Assembly: GCF_052065695.1 (NCBI RefSeq)
Contig: NZ_JBQHTM010000003.1
Coordinates: 1 to 64,000 of the forward strand
Direction: 5' to 3'
From: Intestinimonas sp052065695
GTDB lineage: Bacteria > Bacillota > Clostridia > Oscillospirales > Oscillospiraceae
Length of the DNA stretch: 64,000 nt
Positions 41,850-50,491 of this stretch are shown piece by piece. The notes under the pieces are model-generated. The model was not told the origin of the DNA. It did no database searches and saw only the letters and a program-made list of their open reading frames with translations. The stretch's first letter is position 1; the number at the start of each line of letters is the position of its first letter. Made by a program: the position numbers and the translations under genes.

Positions 41850-43631
41850 TCAGCCGTAGATGGGCACGGTGACGGCGCCGGGGGTCTCGGCGTTGCCGGC
41901 ATCCTCCGGGGCGGCCGTGTCCGCCGGTCCCTCGGGGGTGACCAGGGGCTCAGCTGGAGCCGCCTTGCCGTCGATGGTGAGGGAGTAGGCGCTGAGGATG
42001 GAGGATTCCTCCTCACCGGTCTGGACGGCGTGGCCGATGGTGACCTTGTCGCCCAGGTTCAGCAGCACCGCCACCGGGTTCTCGGCGGCGGAGACGGCGT
42101 AGTAGACCTCGCCGCCCTCCAGGCGGAGGAAGTAGTAGGTGCCGCCGTCCATGACGGCGGAACGGATATCGTCCACCATGCCGGAAACTTGGGTCTCGGG
42201 CCGCTCTTCCTCGGAGACGATGCCCCGCTGGGAGAGCAGGTCGATATACACCTGCTCGCACTGGGACACGGAGCCGGCCACAGCCACCAGCTGATATTGA
42301 GCCACGTTGACCATGGCGTAGCTCTTCACCAGCTCGGTGGCGTCCTTGAGGGGGATGAAGTAGGTGGGCTCTCCGGCGATGTTGAGGAGGAGGGGGAAGG
42401 TGGCCACGTACTTGAGGTCCTGGACCTCGCCCTCGGCGGAGCTCATAGCGGCGTACTCGGTGGCGCCGGGGGCCTCATAGAATCGGGTCTCCTTGGTGCG
42501 CTGGTTGGAAAGGAGGAAGCCCAGGTTGGACTGGTCGGCGTTTGCGGAGGTGACGCCGGTGTAGACGTACACGTCGTCGTTGAGGGCGATATAGTTGTAG
42601 CCCTCGGTGGTCATGGTGACGCCCTTCTGGCCCAGGATGGAGTTGAGGAAGCCGTTGATGAAGGTGCCGTGGTAGTCATACTGCTCCATGATGAGGTCGG
42701 GGGTATAGACGTTGTCCACCCAGGCCGGGACGTCGGCGATGTCGTAGTACTGGCACTCGCCGGTGATGGCGTTGCAGAGCACGGCGCCCTGGATGTCGGT
42801 GCCGCCGAAGAGGCCGATGGTCCGCACGATCCGGGGGGCGATCCAGTAGGGGGTGCCCTCCTCGTCGATCTCGAACTGGGGGGTGTCAAAGAGGTAGGTG
42901 GGGTAGTGGAAGCGCAGGTGGCGCACGATGTTGCGGTTGAGGGGCTCGGAGAAGGAGTACTTCATGCCCTCCTGGAGCCGCACCACGTTGGCCTCCTGGG
43001 TGACCATGTCTACCAGCACATAGGCGGGCAGGCCCTCGCCCCGGTTGGTGAACCACTTGATGAGGTCGGCGTAATCGATGGGGGCCACCCGGACGGGCCG
43101 GCCCTGGTAGTTGATCTGGGTGGAGTCGTTGGAGTACTCGAACTGGCTCACCATGTCGCTGAGGGTGCCCATCTGGCGGTCCCCCAGGTACTCAGCGGAG
43201 GACCGGTCCAGGGTGGGGATTTTGTCGAAGGAGATCTGGGTGATGTCCTGGTTGAAGTTGCCGTCCTCCACAGTGAGCAGGTCCCGATAGGCGGCGGCCC
43301 GGAAGATGGGCATGGAGACCAGGGTGCCGATGATACCCACGGCGATGAGCAGCACCATGAGGATACCCACAGGGAGGCACTGGGTCTTTACAAAGCGGAA
43401 GTATTCCTTCACGCCGGAGCCAGGGGCCATGCGGAAGCCAGAGGTGAAGAGGGAGGCTACAACAAAGACGATGCAGAGGATAAAGATAAAGGTATAGAAA
43501 TTTCCGTCCTGGAGGTTCAGGGCAGGGAGGGAGAGGTAAAAATAAATGAGGCCGAACACCAAGGTGACAACTAGACTGATGAGTATACGGGCGGCCTTGC
43601 CCATGGGCTTGCGGGGGGAATTCCCGTTCAT
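41850..43631 (-). CDS. Large membrane-anchored protein of unknown function
   Basis: I do not recognise a characterised family. The 593 residues comprise three N-terminal hydrophobic segments (about 13-37, 46-64, 89-110), then a long extracytoplasmic region of about 420 residues with regular beta-type segments (for example FDTPQFEIDEEGTPYWIAPR and FGGTDIQGAVLCNAITGECQYY). The Pro/Ala/Glu-rich C-terminal tail resembles a disordered linker. There are no catalytic motifs and no LPXTG. It is probably a surface or envelope protein, and its size and folded middle suggest ligand or protein binding. It is monocistronic, 31 nt from the HD gene end. Confidence 0.8.
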   Translation of the reverse strand: MNGNSPRKPMGKAARILISLVVTLVFGLIYFYLSLPALNLQDGNFYTFIFILCIVFVVASLFTSGFRMAPGSGVKEYFRFVKTQCLPVGILMVLLIAVGIIGTLVSMPIFRAAAYRDLLTVEDGNFNQDITQISFDKIPTLDRSSAEYLGDRQMGTLSDMVSQFEYSNDSTQINYQGRPVRVAPIDYADLIKWFTNRGEGLPAYVLVDMVTQEANVVRLQEGMKYSFSEPLNRNIVRHLRFHYPTYLFDTPQFEIDEEGTPYWIAPRIVRTIGLFGGTDIQGAVLCNAITGECQYYDIADVPAWVDNVYTPDLIMEQYDYHGTFINGFLNSILGQKGVTMTTEGYNYIALNDDVYVYTGVTSANADQSNLGFLLSNQRTKETRFYEAPGATEYAAMSSAEGEVQDLKYVATFPLLLNIAGEPTYFIPLKDATELVKSYAMVNVAQYQLVAVAGSVSQCEQVYIDLLSQRGIVSEEERPETQVSGMVDDIRSAVMDGGTYYFLRLEGGEVYYAVSAAENPVAVLLNLGDKVTIGHAVQTGEEESSILSAYSLTIDGKAAPAEPLVTPEGPADTAAPEDAGNAETPGAVTVPIYG

Positions 43632-43662
43632 AAAAAACTCCTTTTGGGTGATGTGGTGGGTG

Positions 43663-44235
43663 TCAGGCTATCTGGGCCTCAATATCGGCCTCGGTGGCCT
43701 GCATGGCACGGAGGGTCATGTCCAGCAGCTTGTCCAGGTCCCAGCCCAGCAGCTCGGCGCCCTTCTGGATGATCTCCCGGGAGCAGCCGGCGGCGAACTT
43801 CTTATCCTTGAACTTCTTCTTCAGGGACTTGAGCTCCATGTCGGAGCAGCTCTTGGAGGGGCGCATGAGGGCGGCGGCGCCGATGAGGCCGGTGAGCTCG
43901 TCGCAGGCGAAGAGGACCTTTTCCATCTCATGCTCGGGCTGGATGTCGCACACCTCGCCCCAGCCGTGGCTGGCGGTGGCGTGGATGAGGGCCTCATCCA
44001 GACCAGCCTGGCGCATGAGCTCCTGGGATTTGATGCAGTGCTCCTCGGGCCACTGCTCAAAGTCCAGGTCGTGGAGGAGGCCCACGAGGTACCAGAATTC
44101 GGCGTTGTCGCCGTAACCCAGCTCTTTGGCGAACCACTCCATAACTGCCCCCACGGTAAGGCCGTGGCGGATGTGGAAGGGCTCCTTATTATATTCTTTC
44201 AGCAGCTCCAAAGCCTGGGCGCGGGTCAGTTCCAT
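43663..44235 (-). CDS. HD-domain protein
   Basis: This 190-residue protein has the HD phosphohydrolase pattern: His in FHIRHGL, HD in GLLHDLDFEQWPE, then HATASHGWGEV. It likely hydrolyses a nucleotide or phosphate ester in the cytoplasm. The ATG at 44235 follows AAGGAG at 9 nt. A TTG two codons earlier is less well placed. Similar proteins are widespread in clostridia without a known role. Confidence 0.88.
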   Translation of the reverse strand: MELTRAQALELLKEYNKEPFHIRHGLTVGAVMEWFAKELGYGDNAEFWYLVGLLHDLDFEQWPEEHCIKSQELMRQAGLDEALIHATASHGWGEVCDIQPEHEMEKVLFACDELTGLIGAAALMRPSKSCSDMELKSLKKKFKDKKFAAGCSREIIQKGAELLGWDLDKLLDMTLRAMQATEADIEAQIA

Positions 44236-44343
44236 GGTCAAACACTCCTTATAAAATTACAGCTTTAGGATGTTACTGTTATAGCACAGTTGTGGTGGGA
44301 TTGCAACGATGTCAAATTTTTTCAAAGTTTTGCATTTTACCTC

Positions 44344-44372
44344 TTGACGAATGGGAGGAAAGTGGTTATAAT
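44344..44372 (+). promoter_or_regulatory. Promoter of tRNA-Ser (GGA)
   Basis: TTGACG (44344-44349) and a perfect TATAAT (44367-44372) are 17 nt apart, 21 nt before the tRNA. Confidence 0.85.
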
Positions 44373-44393
44373 AAGCAACGTTGTCCCGGCCAT

Positions 44394-44485
44394 GGAGAGA
44401 TGGCTGAGCTGGTCGAAGGCGCACGATTGGAAATCGTGTAGGCGTTAATAGCGTCTCGAGGGTTCGAATCCCTCTCTCTCCGCCA
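44394..44485 (+). tRNA. tRNA-Ser (GGA)
   Basis: The acceptor is GGAGAGA/TCTCTCC, the anticodon loop is TTGGAAA, a long variable arm of serine type is present, and CCA is encoded. Confidence 0.97.
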
Positions 44486-44524
44486 AAATCGGAGCAAGCG
44501 TTTATCGCTTGCTCCGATTTTTTT
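44485..44524 (+). terminator. Intrinsic terminator of tRNA-Ser (GGA)
   Basis: A 16-bp perfect stem (44485-44500 with 44506-44521) is followed by a T run. Confidence 0.93.
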
Positions 44525-44692
44525 ATGCCGGCCGGATGCCGATTTTGGTCCCCGTAGAGCGGTGGGTGAGAGCGACTTTGTAATCGCTTTTGTGATCCAA
44601 AAATTCCGAAAAGTCAAAGCGGACAGAATAGACAAAACCGTTGCGCCCCAATGGGTTCAGAAGATGTGACAGCCCTCGTCAAAAAATAAGTC

Positions 44693-44721
44693 TTGCAATT
44701 CTCCTTCAAATCGGTTACAAT
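44693..44721 (+). promoter_or_regulatory. Promoter of the SleB-like hydrolase gene
   Basis: TTGCAA (44693-44698) and TACAAT (44716-44721) are 17 nt apart. Confidence 0.65.
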
Positions 44722-44776
44722 CTGGTTACAAAAGAAACGACAAGATTACAACAACAGCGAGGAGGAAGCATACGAC

Positions 44777-45598
44777 ATGCGCATGCGTATCCTGTGCCTG
44801 ATGCTCTGTCTGGCGACGATTCTTCCCATGGGGAGTTGGGCTCTGGCGGCGGAGGAACCCGTCGCGGGCAGCTACTTCCTGGTGGACGGCAATGCCTGTG
44901 AGGACCCTGGCCTCACGGTGTACAACGGGATCACCTATGTCTCCCTGGTCAACGCGGTGCTGGCCCTGCGGCCCGACGCCGTCATTGGCTGGGAGGGCGA
45001 GTACGTGGTGGTCACCGCCGAGGGTCTGGACATCCGGGCCCGGGTGGGCGACCAGTATATCCAGGCCAACGGCCGGTGCCTGTACGTCCTCAACGGTGTC
45101 ATCGACGGCGGTGGCCGCGTGCTGGTGCCCGTCCGCACCATCGCCCAGGCCATGGGCGGCTGGGTGAGTTGGAACCAGGAGAGCGGCGTGGTGGAGGTGT
45201 ACAGCGGCGAGAGTCCCATTGCCTCCGGCGATAGCTACTACGACAGCGAATCCCTCTACTGGCTCTCCCGCATCATCAACGCGGAGAGTGGAAACCAGCC
45301 CCTTGACGGTAAGCTGGCCGTGGGTACCGTGATCATGAACAGGGTGGACAGTTCCCTGTTCCCCAACACCATCTATGATGTGATCTTTGCCCCCAACCAG
45401 TTTACCCCCGCCAGCAGCGGCAGCCTCTATCGGGAGCCCAACGCCGAGAGCGTGGTGGCGGCTAAGCTGATTCTGGAGGGCGTCCGGGTAGGCGGTAGCA
45501 GCCTCTACTTTGTCAATCCCACCACATCTCCCAACAGTTGGGCCCAGCGTAACCGCACTTATGTGACCACCATCGGGTCTCACGCCTTCTTCAGTTGA
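44777..45598 (+). CDS. SleB-like cell-wall hydrolase with copper-amine-oxidase-type N-domain
   Basis: This 273-residue exported protein has a signal peptide (RMRILCLMLCLATILPMGSW). A stalk-type domain follows with the repeated DGxxYVSL / VPVRTIAQAMGG pattern of copper-amine-oxidase N-domains. The C-terminal Hydrolase_2 (SleB) domain contains the catalytic-type Glu in IINAESGNQPLDGKLAVG, plus NRVDSSLFPNTIYDVI and LYFVNP. It probably cleaves peptidoglycan, in spores or in growing cells. GGAGG lies 11 nt before the ATG, and a second ATG two codons on is possible. It lies between tRNA-Ser genes with its own promoter and terminator. Confidence 0.93.
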   Translation: MRMRILCLMLCLATILPMGSWALAAEEPVAGSYFLVDGNACEDPGLTVYNGITYVSLVNAVLALRPDAVIGWEGEYVVVTAEGLDIRARVGDQYIQANGRCLYVLNGVIDGGGRVLVPVRTIAQAMGGWVSWNQESGVVEVYSGESPIASGDSYYDSESLYWLSRIINAESGNQPLDGKLAVGTVIMNRVDSSLFPNTIYDVIFAPNQFTPASSGSLYREPNAESVVAAKLILEGVRVGGSSLYFVNPTTSPNSWAQRNRTYVTTIGSHAFFS

Positions 45599-45608
45599 GT
45601 GAAATCCA

Positions 45609-45635
45609 CCGGGGCCTGCGGGCCCCGGTTTTTTT
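45609..45635 (+). terminator. Intrinsic terminator of the SleB-like gene
   Basis: An 8-bp perfect GC stem (45609-45616 with 45621-45628) is followed by seven T. Confidence 0.92.
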
Positions 45636-45646
45636 CTCCAAAGGTG

Positions 45647-45675
45647 TTGACAAGCCCGGTATGTTGTGATATGAT
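45647..45675 (+). promoter_or_regulatory. Promoter of the tRNA-Ser (TGA)/(GCT) pair
   Basis: A perfect TTGACA (45647-45652) and TATGAT (45670-45675) are 17 nt apart. Confidence 0.8.
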
Positions 45676-45713
45676 AACACTCGCGTTTGATATGATGGTG
45701 GCGCTCGGGTCGT

Positions 45714-45800
45714 GGAGAGATGTCCGAGTGGTTTAAGGAGCCGGTCTTGAAAACCGGTGACTCGCAAGAGCCGTGGGTTCGAATCCCACTCTCTCCGCCA
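45714..45800 (+). tRNA. tRNA-Ser (TGA)
   Basis: The acceptor is GGAGAGA/TCTCTCC, the anticodon loop is CTTGAAA, a long variable arm is present, and CCA is encoded. Confidence 0.97.
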
Positions 45801-45855
45801 TATTTTTCCCCCGCGGCGGGGTTAAAAAGTGAATCAGGACAGAATGATTCGGCAT

Positions 45856-45946
45856 GCAGAAGTACCCAAGTGGCCGAAGGGGCTCCCCTGCTAAGGGAGT
45901 AGGGCGGGAAACCGTCGCGAGGGTTCAAATCCCTCCTTCTGCGCCA
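45856..45946 (+). tRNA. tRNA-Ser (GCT)
   Basis: The acceptor is GCAGAAG/CTTCTGC, the anticodon loop is CTGCTAA, a long variable arm is present, and CCA is encoded. It decodes AGC/AGU codons. Confidence 0.96.
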
Positions 45947-45987
45947 ACTCGCCGCAAGCGTGAAAAGGCTTGCGGCGAGTTTTTTTG
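45946..45987 (+). terminator. Intrinsic terminator of the tRNA-Ser pair
   Basis: A 14-bp perfect stem (45946-45959 with 45968-45981) is followed by a run of T. Confidence 0.93.
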
Positions 45988-46056
45988 TTTTTACCTGGTC
46001 ATGCTAAGAGAGATCCGTAAAAGTCGGAAAAGCGAGTGAGCGCGGAAAGGATACCC

Positions 46057-49000
46057 ATGTCTAAAGTCAGAGCGTTGACAAATTTACTGTGCGGGAGCTG
46101 TCTGGCCCTGCTTCTTTTGCCTGTGGGAGCCCAGGCAGCGGGACGGCTGGAGATCCAGGCGCCGGACCGGCTTCCTCTGGGGGCGGAGCAGGTGCTAGAG
46201 CTGGATGGCGGCACCCGCAATCTAGATGGAGCTGAGACTGTAACAGTCTCCGGCTATCTGGAGGAGGATGGGACGGTCCCCGCCCTCACGGTAGGAGGAC
46301 AGGTTCTGGAGGCCGACGGCGAGACCCAGATCACCCTGGAGTTTGAAAAGGGGGAGGCGGCGCTGCCCGTGATGGGCGGGGCAGTGGGGAACTATGCCCT
46401 GAGCCTGGAGGCTGGTGGCCGGACGGGTACTGTATCCCTGGAGGTGGTCTCGGCTCTGGAAGAGGCTCGGTCTCTGGTGCCCGACCGGATAACGGTGTCG
46501 GTATCCAAGGACGCCTCCGCCTTTGCCGTTCGCACCGCCATCGCGGAGCAGGTGGAGAAGAGCATCGCCACCTCCGGCTTCACCGCTGCCGGCGGGAAGG
46601 TCCGGGTCACGGGGGAGGAACAGAAGGGCTTCTCCATTACCCTCACCGGCGAGGGACAGATGGTGACCCTGCCCACCAAGGTAAGCATTTACCGCCGGGA
46701 CGCCTCTGGCCAGGAGGTGCTGGAAAACCAGCTGAAAGCCATTCTGACAGGGGACTTCTCCTTTGAGACGGCAGAGGAGATCACGGCAGAGTCCATCGCT
46801 AACCAGGCAGCCGCCATGGTTGGAGACGAGAAGACAACGGTGACCGCCCGCTGGAACGAAGAGGAGGGCTGCTGGTATGTGGCCCTCAAGCGCCAGGGCC
46901 AGGAACTGGAGGCCCCCCTTTACCTCAACAGCCGGGTGGACCTGGCCTTTGACAGCCCTGCGCTCCTGAACCGCTGCGGTATCCGGCTGGCCGTCGCTGA
47001 CGACGTTTATGTGGCTGGTGGCACCCTCAATACTGTGGGGGTGGCGGGGAATGGCTACGAGGCGGTGGTCTTTCCCATCTGGAACTACGGTCGGGATTTC
47101 TGCATCCAGGCAGAGGTCCGGATCAATGATGCCATGAGCGGCAGCCGCTGGTGCGGCCTGGCCTTCGGCGTCCAAGCTGCCGGCGGGACGGATACCAACT
47201 CCAAATATTCCTTCTGGCAGCTGGCCCTGCGGCAGGACCCCACCGCCTCCAACGGGGTGGAATGCGCCCGGATGCTGCCCGGCGGGGCCTGGAGCACCCA
47301 GTGTGCCGCTCCATTGAGCACGGCTATGGAGGAGGGCCAGGTCTATACCCTCACAATTCTCTATCAGAACGGGGTGGTCTGCCAGTATGTGGACGGAGCC
47401 CTGGTGCTGCGGGCCGACGTGGCCGACCAGTCCACAGTAGATGGCCAGGTGGCCTTCACCTTTGACGGTGCCACGGCGGAGCTCCTCTCCCTGTCGGTCA
47501 CCGACCAGCTGCCCGACCTTCCTACGGAGGAGCCCCTCACCGCCAACGGCTATGATACCCAGATCTATGAGCCCAAAACGGGGCTGGTCATGTCTCCCAC
47601 GGTTGTGGCGGAAGGGGACAGCCTGTCCGCTTCTGACATCGCGGCGGGAGAGCGGCGCCCGGCCACGCTGATCAAGGAGGTCTTCTCTGACCTTACCGTA
47701 GTAGACCGCGGTACCAGAATCTCTTTGAACAGCTACGTGGATCGGCTGGACAAGCGGGTGCTGGCGGGGTTCCGTATCGAGGACCTGACCACCGCGGCTG
47801 CCTTTGCCCAATACGTTTCCGTCAACGGCATCGTGGACGTAAACGTCTTTTCCAGCCAGCTCCAGGTCCTCCAGACGGCCTGTGCCGGGAAACCGGGGGT
47901 CCGAGCCATCCTGGACTGCTCCGACATGGACCTTGCAGACCCCAGGTCGGCCGCCGCCCTGGCTGGTCGGGCGGGGGCTCGGGTGGTGGTCCTGGACCAG
48001 GCTGACGCTTCGCCTGAGACGGTGGCGGCCATCCAGACCAGAGGGGTGGCGGTCTGGGTCCGCACCGACGGTGGGGAGGCGGCCTATTATACCGCCATTC
48101 TCTCCGGGGCAGACGGCTTGGTCACCGACGGTTGGGAGGGGGTCATGGACGCCATAGAGTCCTTCCCGGCAGGCCAACGGACTCTTACCCGCACCCCTGT
48201 CATCACCGCCCACCGCGGTCTTCACGAGACGGCACCGGAGAACACGGAGCGCTCTGCCATCCTAGCGGCGGAGGCGGGGACGGATGCCATTGAGTGCGAC
48301 GTCCACCTCTCCGCCGACGGGGTGGTGATGGTGAACCACGACTCCACCACCGGCGCCCTGACGAACCAGAACCTGTGGATCGCCGCCGCCACCCGGCTCC
48401 AGCTCCAGAGCCTGACATTCCGGGATAAGGCCCTGGCCGGGGACCGGATGCCCACCCTGGCCCAGCTCTTCCAGGCGGTCCAGGGACGGGACACCGTCTT
48501 CCTGGTGGAGATCAAGAGCGAGGACCCGGCTATCATCGAACCCCTGGTCCAGACGGTGTATACTGCTGGTATGACTGACCGGGTGGTCTTTCTCTCTTAC
48601 AGCACAGAGCAGCTCCAGAGAATTCGGGCCCGGATGCCCGAGGCGGCGGTGGGCTATCTGGCCGCCTGCACCCAAAGCGGGGCGGATACCGCCGCCAATC
48701 TGAAGGCCATGGCGGAGGTGCTGGACCCCCTGTGCGCCTTTTACAGCTGTCCCCAGGAGGCCCAGACCACTGCCCTCACCCGGGCAGCCCGGCACCGTGG
48801 CATCCTGATCCACCCCTGGACCGTGGACGAGTATGAGCTCTTTGAGCAGAAGTACTATGACGGCTACCACGGCATCACCACCGACCATCCTGACTACGCC
48901 TCCTATTATCTGACCGGAGCGGAGGCTGTCCAGACTGAGGCCGATTTCCAGAGCGGCCAGGAGGGAGGCGGTGCCCTTCAGGTGGTTCGTCGGACCCGGT

Positions 49001-49200
49001 GTGGCAGCGAGACGGTCAATGCTGACTGCTTCCTCCAGATTGGTGGAGACGCAGTGGTAGAGATGGACGATACTGGTCGCCTCTTCTCCCAGACGCCAGG
49101 TAACGCCGTAGTTCTGCTGGGAAGCACCGCCACACTGCCCGCCACCCAGGTACCCTACCGGATGTATACCGGACCGGTCACTCTGACCTTTGCGGAATGA
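46057..49200 (+). CDS. Large exported glycerophosphodiester phosphodiesterase-family protein
   Basis: The 1047 residues begin with a signal peptide (LTNLLCGSCLALLLLPVGAQA). About 700 residues of beta-rich, surface-type domains follow: bacterial-Ig-like at the start, and a segment around residues 310-490 resembling lectin or glycan-binding folds (VFPIWNYGRDFCIQAEVRI). A second, degenerate GDPD-like barrel lies near 530-710. A GDPD domain follows from about residue 713, with ITAHRGLHETAPENT, AIECDVHLSADGVVMVNHD and VEIKSEDP, all catalytic-type. A C-terminal segment of about 90 residues ends the protein. No LPXTG is seen. It probably cleaves glycerophosphodiesters or teichoic-acid-type polymers outside the cell. 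AAAGGA precedes the ATG at 46057. A GTG seven codons earlier is less likely. Confidence 0.9.
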   Translation: MSKVRALTNLLCGSCLALLLLPVGAQAAGRLEIQAPDRLPLGAEQVLELDGGTRNLDGAETVTVSGYLEEDGTVPALTVGGQVLEADGETQITLEFEKGEAALPVMGGAVGNYALSLEAGGRTGTVSLEVVSALEEARSLVPDRITVSVSKDASAFAVRTAIAEQVEKSIATSGFTAAGGKVRVTGEEQKGFSITLTGEGQMVTLPTKVSIYRRDASGQEVLENQLKAILTGDFSFETAEEITAESIANQAAAMVGDEKTTVTARWNEEEGCWYVALKRQGQELEAPLYLNSRVDLAFDSPALLNRCGIRLAVADDVYVAGGTLNTVGVAGNGYEAVVFPIWNYGRDFCIQAEVRINDAMSGSRWCGLAFGVQAAGGTDTNSKYSFWQLALRQDPTASNGVECARMLPGGAWSTQCAAPLSTAMEEGQVYTLTILYQNGVVCQYVDGALVLRADVADQSTVDGQVAFTFDGATAELLSLSVTDQLPDLPTEEPLTANGYDTQIYEPKTGLVMSPTVVAEGDSLSASDIAAGERRPATLIKEVFSDLTVVDRGTRISLNSYVDRLDKRVLAGFRIEDLTTAAAFAQYVSVNGIVDVNVFSSQLQVLQTACAGKPGVRAILDCSDMDLADPRSAAALAGRAGARVVVLDQADASPETVAAIQTRGVAVWVRTDGGEAAYYTAILSGADGLVTDGWEGVMDAIESFPAGQRTLTRTPVITAHRGLHETAPENTERSAILAAEAGTDAIECDVHLSADGVVMVNHDSTTGALTNQNLWIAAATRLQLQSLTFRDKALAGDRMPTLAQLFQAVQGRDTVFLVEIKSEDPAIIEPLVQTVYTAGMTDRVVFLSYSTEQLQRIRARMPEAAVGYLAACTQSGADTAANLKAMAEVLDPLCAFYSCPQEAQTTALTRAARHRGILIHPWTVDEYELFEQKYYDGYHGITTDHPDYASYYLTGAEAVQTEADFQSGQEGGGALQVVRRTRCGSETVNADCFLQIGGDAVVEMDDTGRLFSQTPGNAVVLLGSTATLPATQVPYRMYTGPVTLTFAE

Positions 49201-49206
49201 GCACAG

Positions 49207-49242
49207 CGCCGCCCATGTTACAACATGGGCGGCGTTCTTATT
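49207..49242 (+). terminator. Intrinsic terminator after the GDPD-family gene
   Basis: A 13-bp perfect stem (49207-49219 with 49222-49234) is followed by TTCTTATTT, a modest U tract. Confidence 0.8.
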
Positions 49243-49624
49243 TGTGGTTTGCTTTCAGGCTAGACTAGGGGGTTCCTATTTGCGGCCCCGGTTTGACCTT
49301 TTTTGTGGCGGGCAAGCCCTATAATAATGTCTGCTGAATGAATCGCCGAGTGGTCCATTCATTCGGTCAGAGCCGTACAATCTCATAAAACAGCCGAAGT
49401 GCGCTTTTTTGTGAAATAGAGATTGTAATGCGTTTTTCCGCTGGAATGTTCACATGTTCCGGTGGAAGGTGCAGGAGTTTGGGGCGGAACTGCCCCAAAC
49501 CCCCTACGCTTGAACAAAGCCAATTGGCCTTAAAAACCTTGATTTCCAAGGGACTCAGCTTTTTTCGGTACACATTATAATAATGATTTCTGCCGGTTTC
49601 CGGACTGGGGAAGGAGGGCTGGGT
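49243..49624. other. Intergenic leader region before spoIIGA
   Basis: The 382 nt hold no gene I can support. A 68-codon minus-strand frame (49367-49573) lacks a good ribosome site. See the promoter entry at 49293. Confidence 0.4.
49293..49325 (+). promoter_or_regulatory. Possible Spo0A-type promoter upstream of spoIIGA
   Basis: TTGACC (49293-49298) and a perfect TATAAT (49320-49325) are 21 nt apart, too wide for ordinary sigma-A. Spo0A-activated spoIIE and spoIIG promoters of B. subtilis have 21-22 nt spacing. The 300 nt to the gene hold an inverted repeat (GAATGAAT...ATTCATTC near 49336-49364) and a second TATAAT at 49576-49581. No clear Spo0A box was found. Confidence 0.4.
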
Positions 49625-50470
49625 GTGACCGTCGTTTACATAGACTCCCTGTTTCTGCTCAATCTGATCGTGGACTATCTGCTACTATTGGGGGCGGCAC
49701 GGCTGTCCGGGGCGGTACTCTGCCGGCCACGGTTGGCCCTGGGGGCCGCTCTGGGGGCGGCTTACGCCTGCGCTGTCTTTCTGCCAGGGCTGGGCTTTCT
49801 GACCCATCCCGCTGTGGAGCTGGCCGTAGCCGTGGCTATGGCCCTCATCGCCTACGGTGGCGGACGGCGGCTCCTCCGCAGTTTTCTGGCCTTCCTGGCC
49901 CTCTCCTGCGCCCTGGGGGGCGGCGTGTTGGCGCTGAGCCTGCTGGGTGCCCGGGGCGTGGGCCTGGAGCGGGGTGTCCTCTCTCCACATGTGGACCTGG
50001 GGGTCCTCCTCCTGGCCTCTGCCGGATGTTACGCGGCGGCCTCTCTTGTCTTCCGGCGTAGCGCCGGCCACGGCTCCCGGGAGCTGGTGGAGGCGGTGCT
50101 CACCCTGGAAGGGCGGCAGGTGACAGTCACCGCCCTGCTGGACACGGGCAACACCCTCACTGATCCGGCCACCGGCCGGGGGGTGCTGGTGGTGGAGGGC
50201 GAGAAGGCGGCGCCCCTCCTAGACCGCCCTTTTGGGGAGGCTCAGCTCCGGGACCCGGTGGGCACCCTGTCCCGGATGGAGGGAGATGGCCGCTTCCGAC
50301 TCCTGCCCTACCAGGCGGTGGGGGTGGAGTGTGGCCTGCTGCTGGCGGTACGGCTGGATGAGGCCAGGATAGGGGGCCGGAAGTACCAGGGGGTGCTGGC
50401 CGCCCTCTCGCCCACCCGGCTCTCCGACGGCGGTACATACAGTGCCCTGGTGGGCGCTATGGAGTCATAG
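49625..50470 (+). CDS. spoIIGA: Sigma-E processing peptidase SpoIIGA
   Basis: This 281-residue protease activates pro-sigma-E in the mother cell after asymmetric septation. The N-terminal half has five hydrophobic helices (VTVVYIDSLFLLNLIVDYLL first). The C-terminal aspartic-protease half carries ALLDTGNTLTDP with Asp173. The GTG at 49625 lies 7 nt behind AAGGAGG. It is followed 21 nt later by its substrate gene sigE, the conserved spoIIG order. Confidence 0.96.
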   Translation: MTVVYIDSLFLLNLIVDYLLLLGAARLSGAVLCRPRLALGAALGAAYACAVFLPGLGFLTHPAVELAVAVAMALIAYGGGRRLLRSFLAFLALSCALGGGVLALSLLGARGVGLERGVLSPHVDLGVLLLASAGCYAAASLVFRRSAGHGSRELVEAVLTLEGRQVTVTALLDTGNTLTDPATGRGVLVVEGEKAAPLLDRPFGEAQLRDPVGTLSRMEGDGRFRLLPYQAVGVECGLLLAVRLDEARIGGRKYQGVLAALSPTRLSDGGTYSALVGAMES

Positions 50471-50491
50471 ACAGAACGGGGGAAGGGAGCG

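Noticed and set aside
49367..49573. 68-codon minus-strand frame before spoIIGA
   Set aside because: It has no ribosome site or neighbour logic and overlaps the likely spoIIGA leader.
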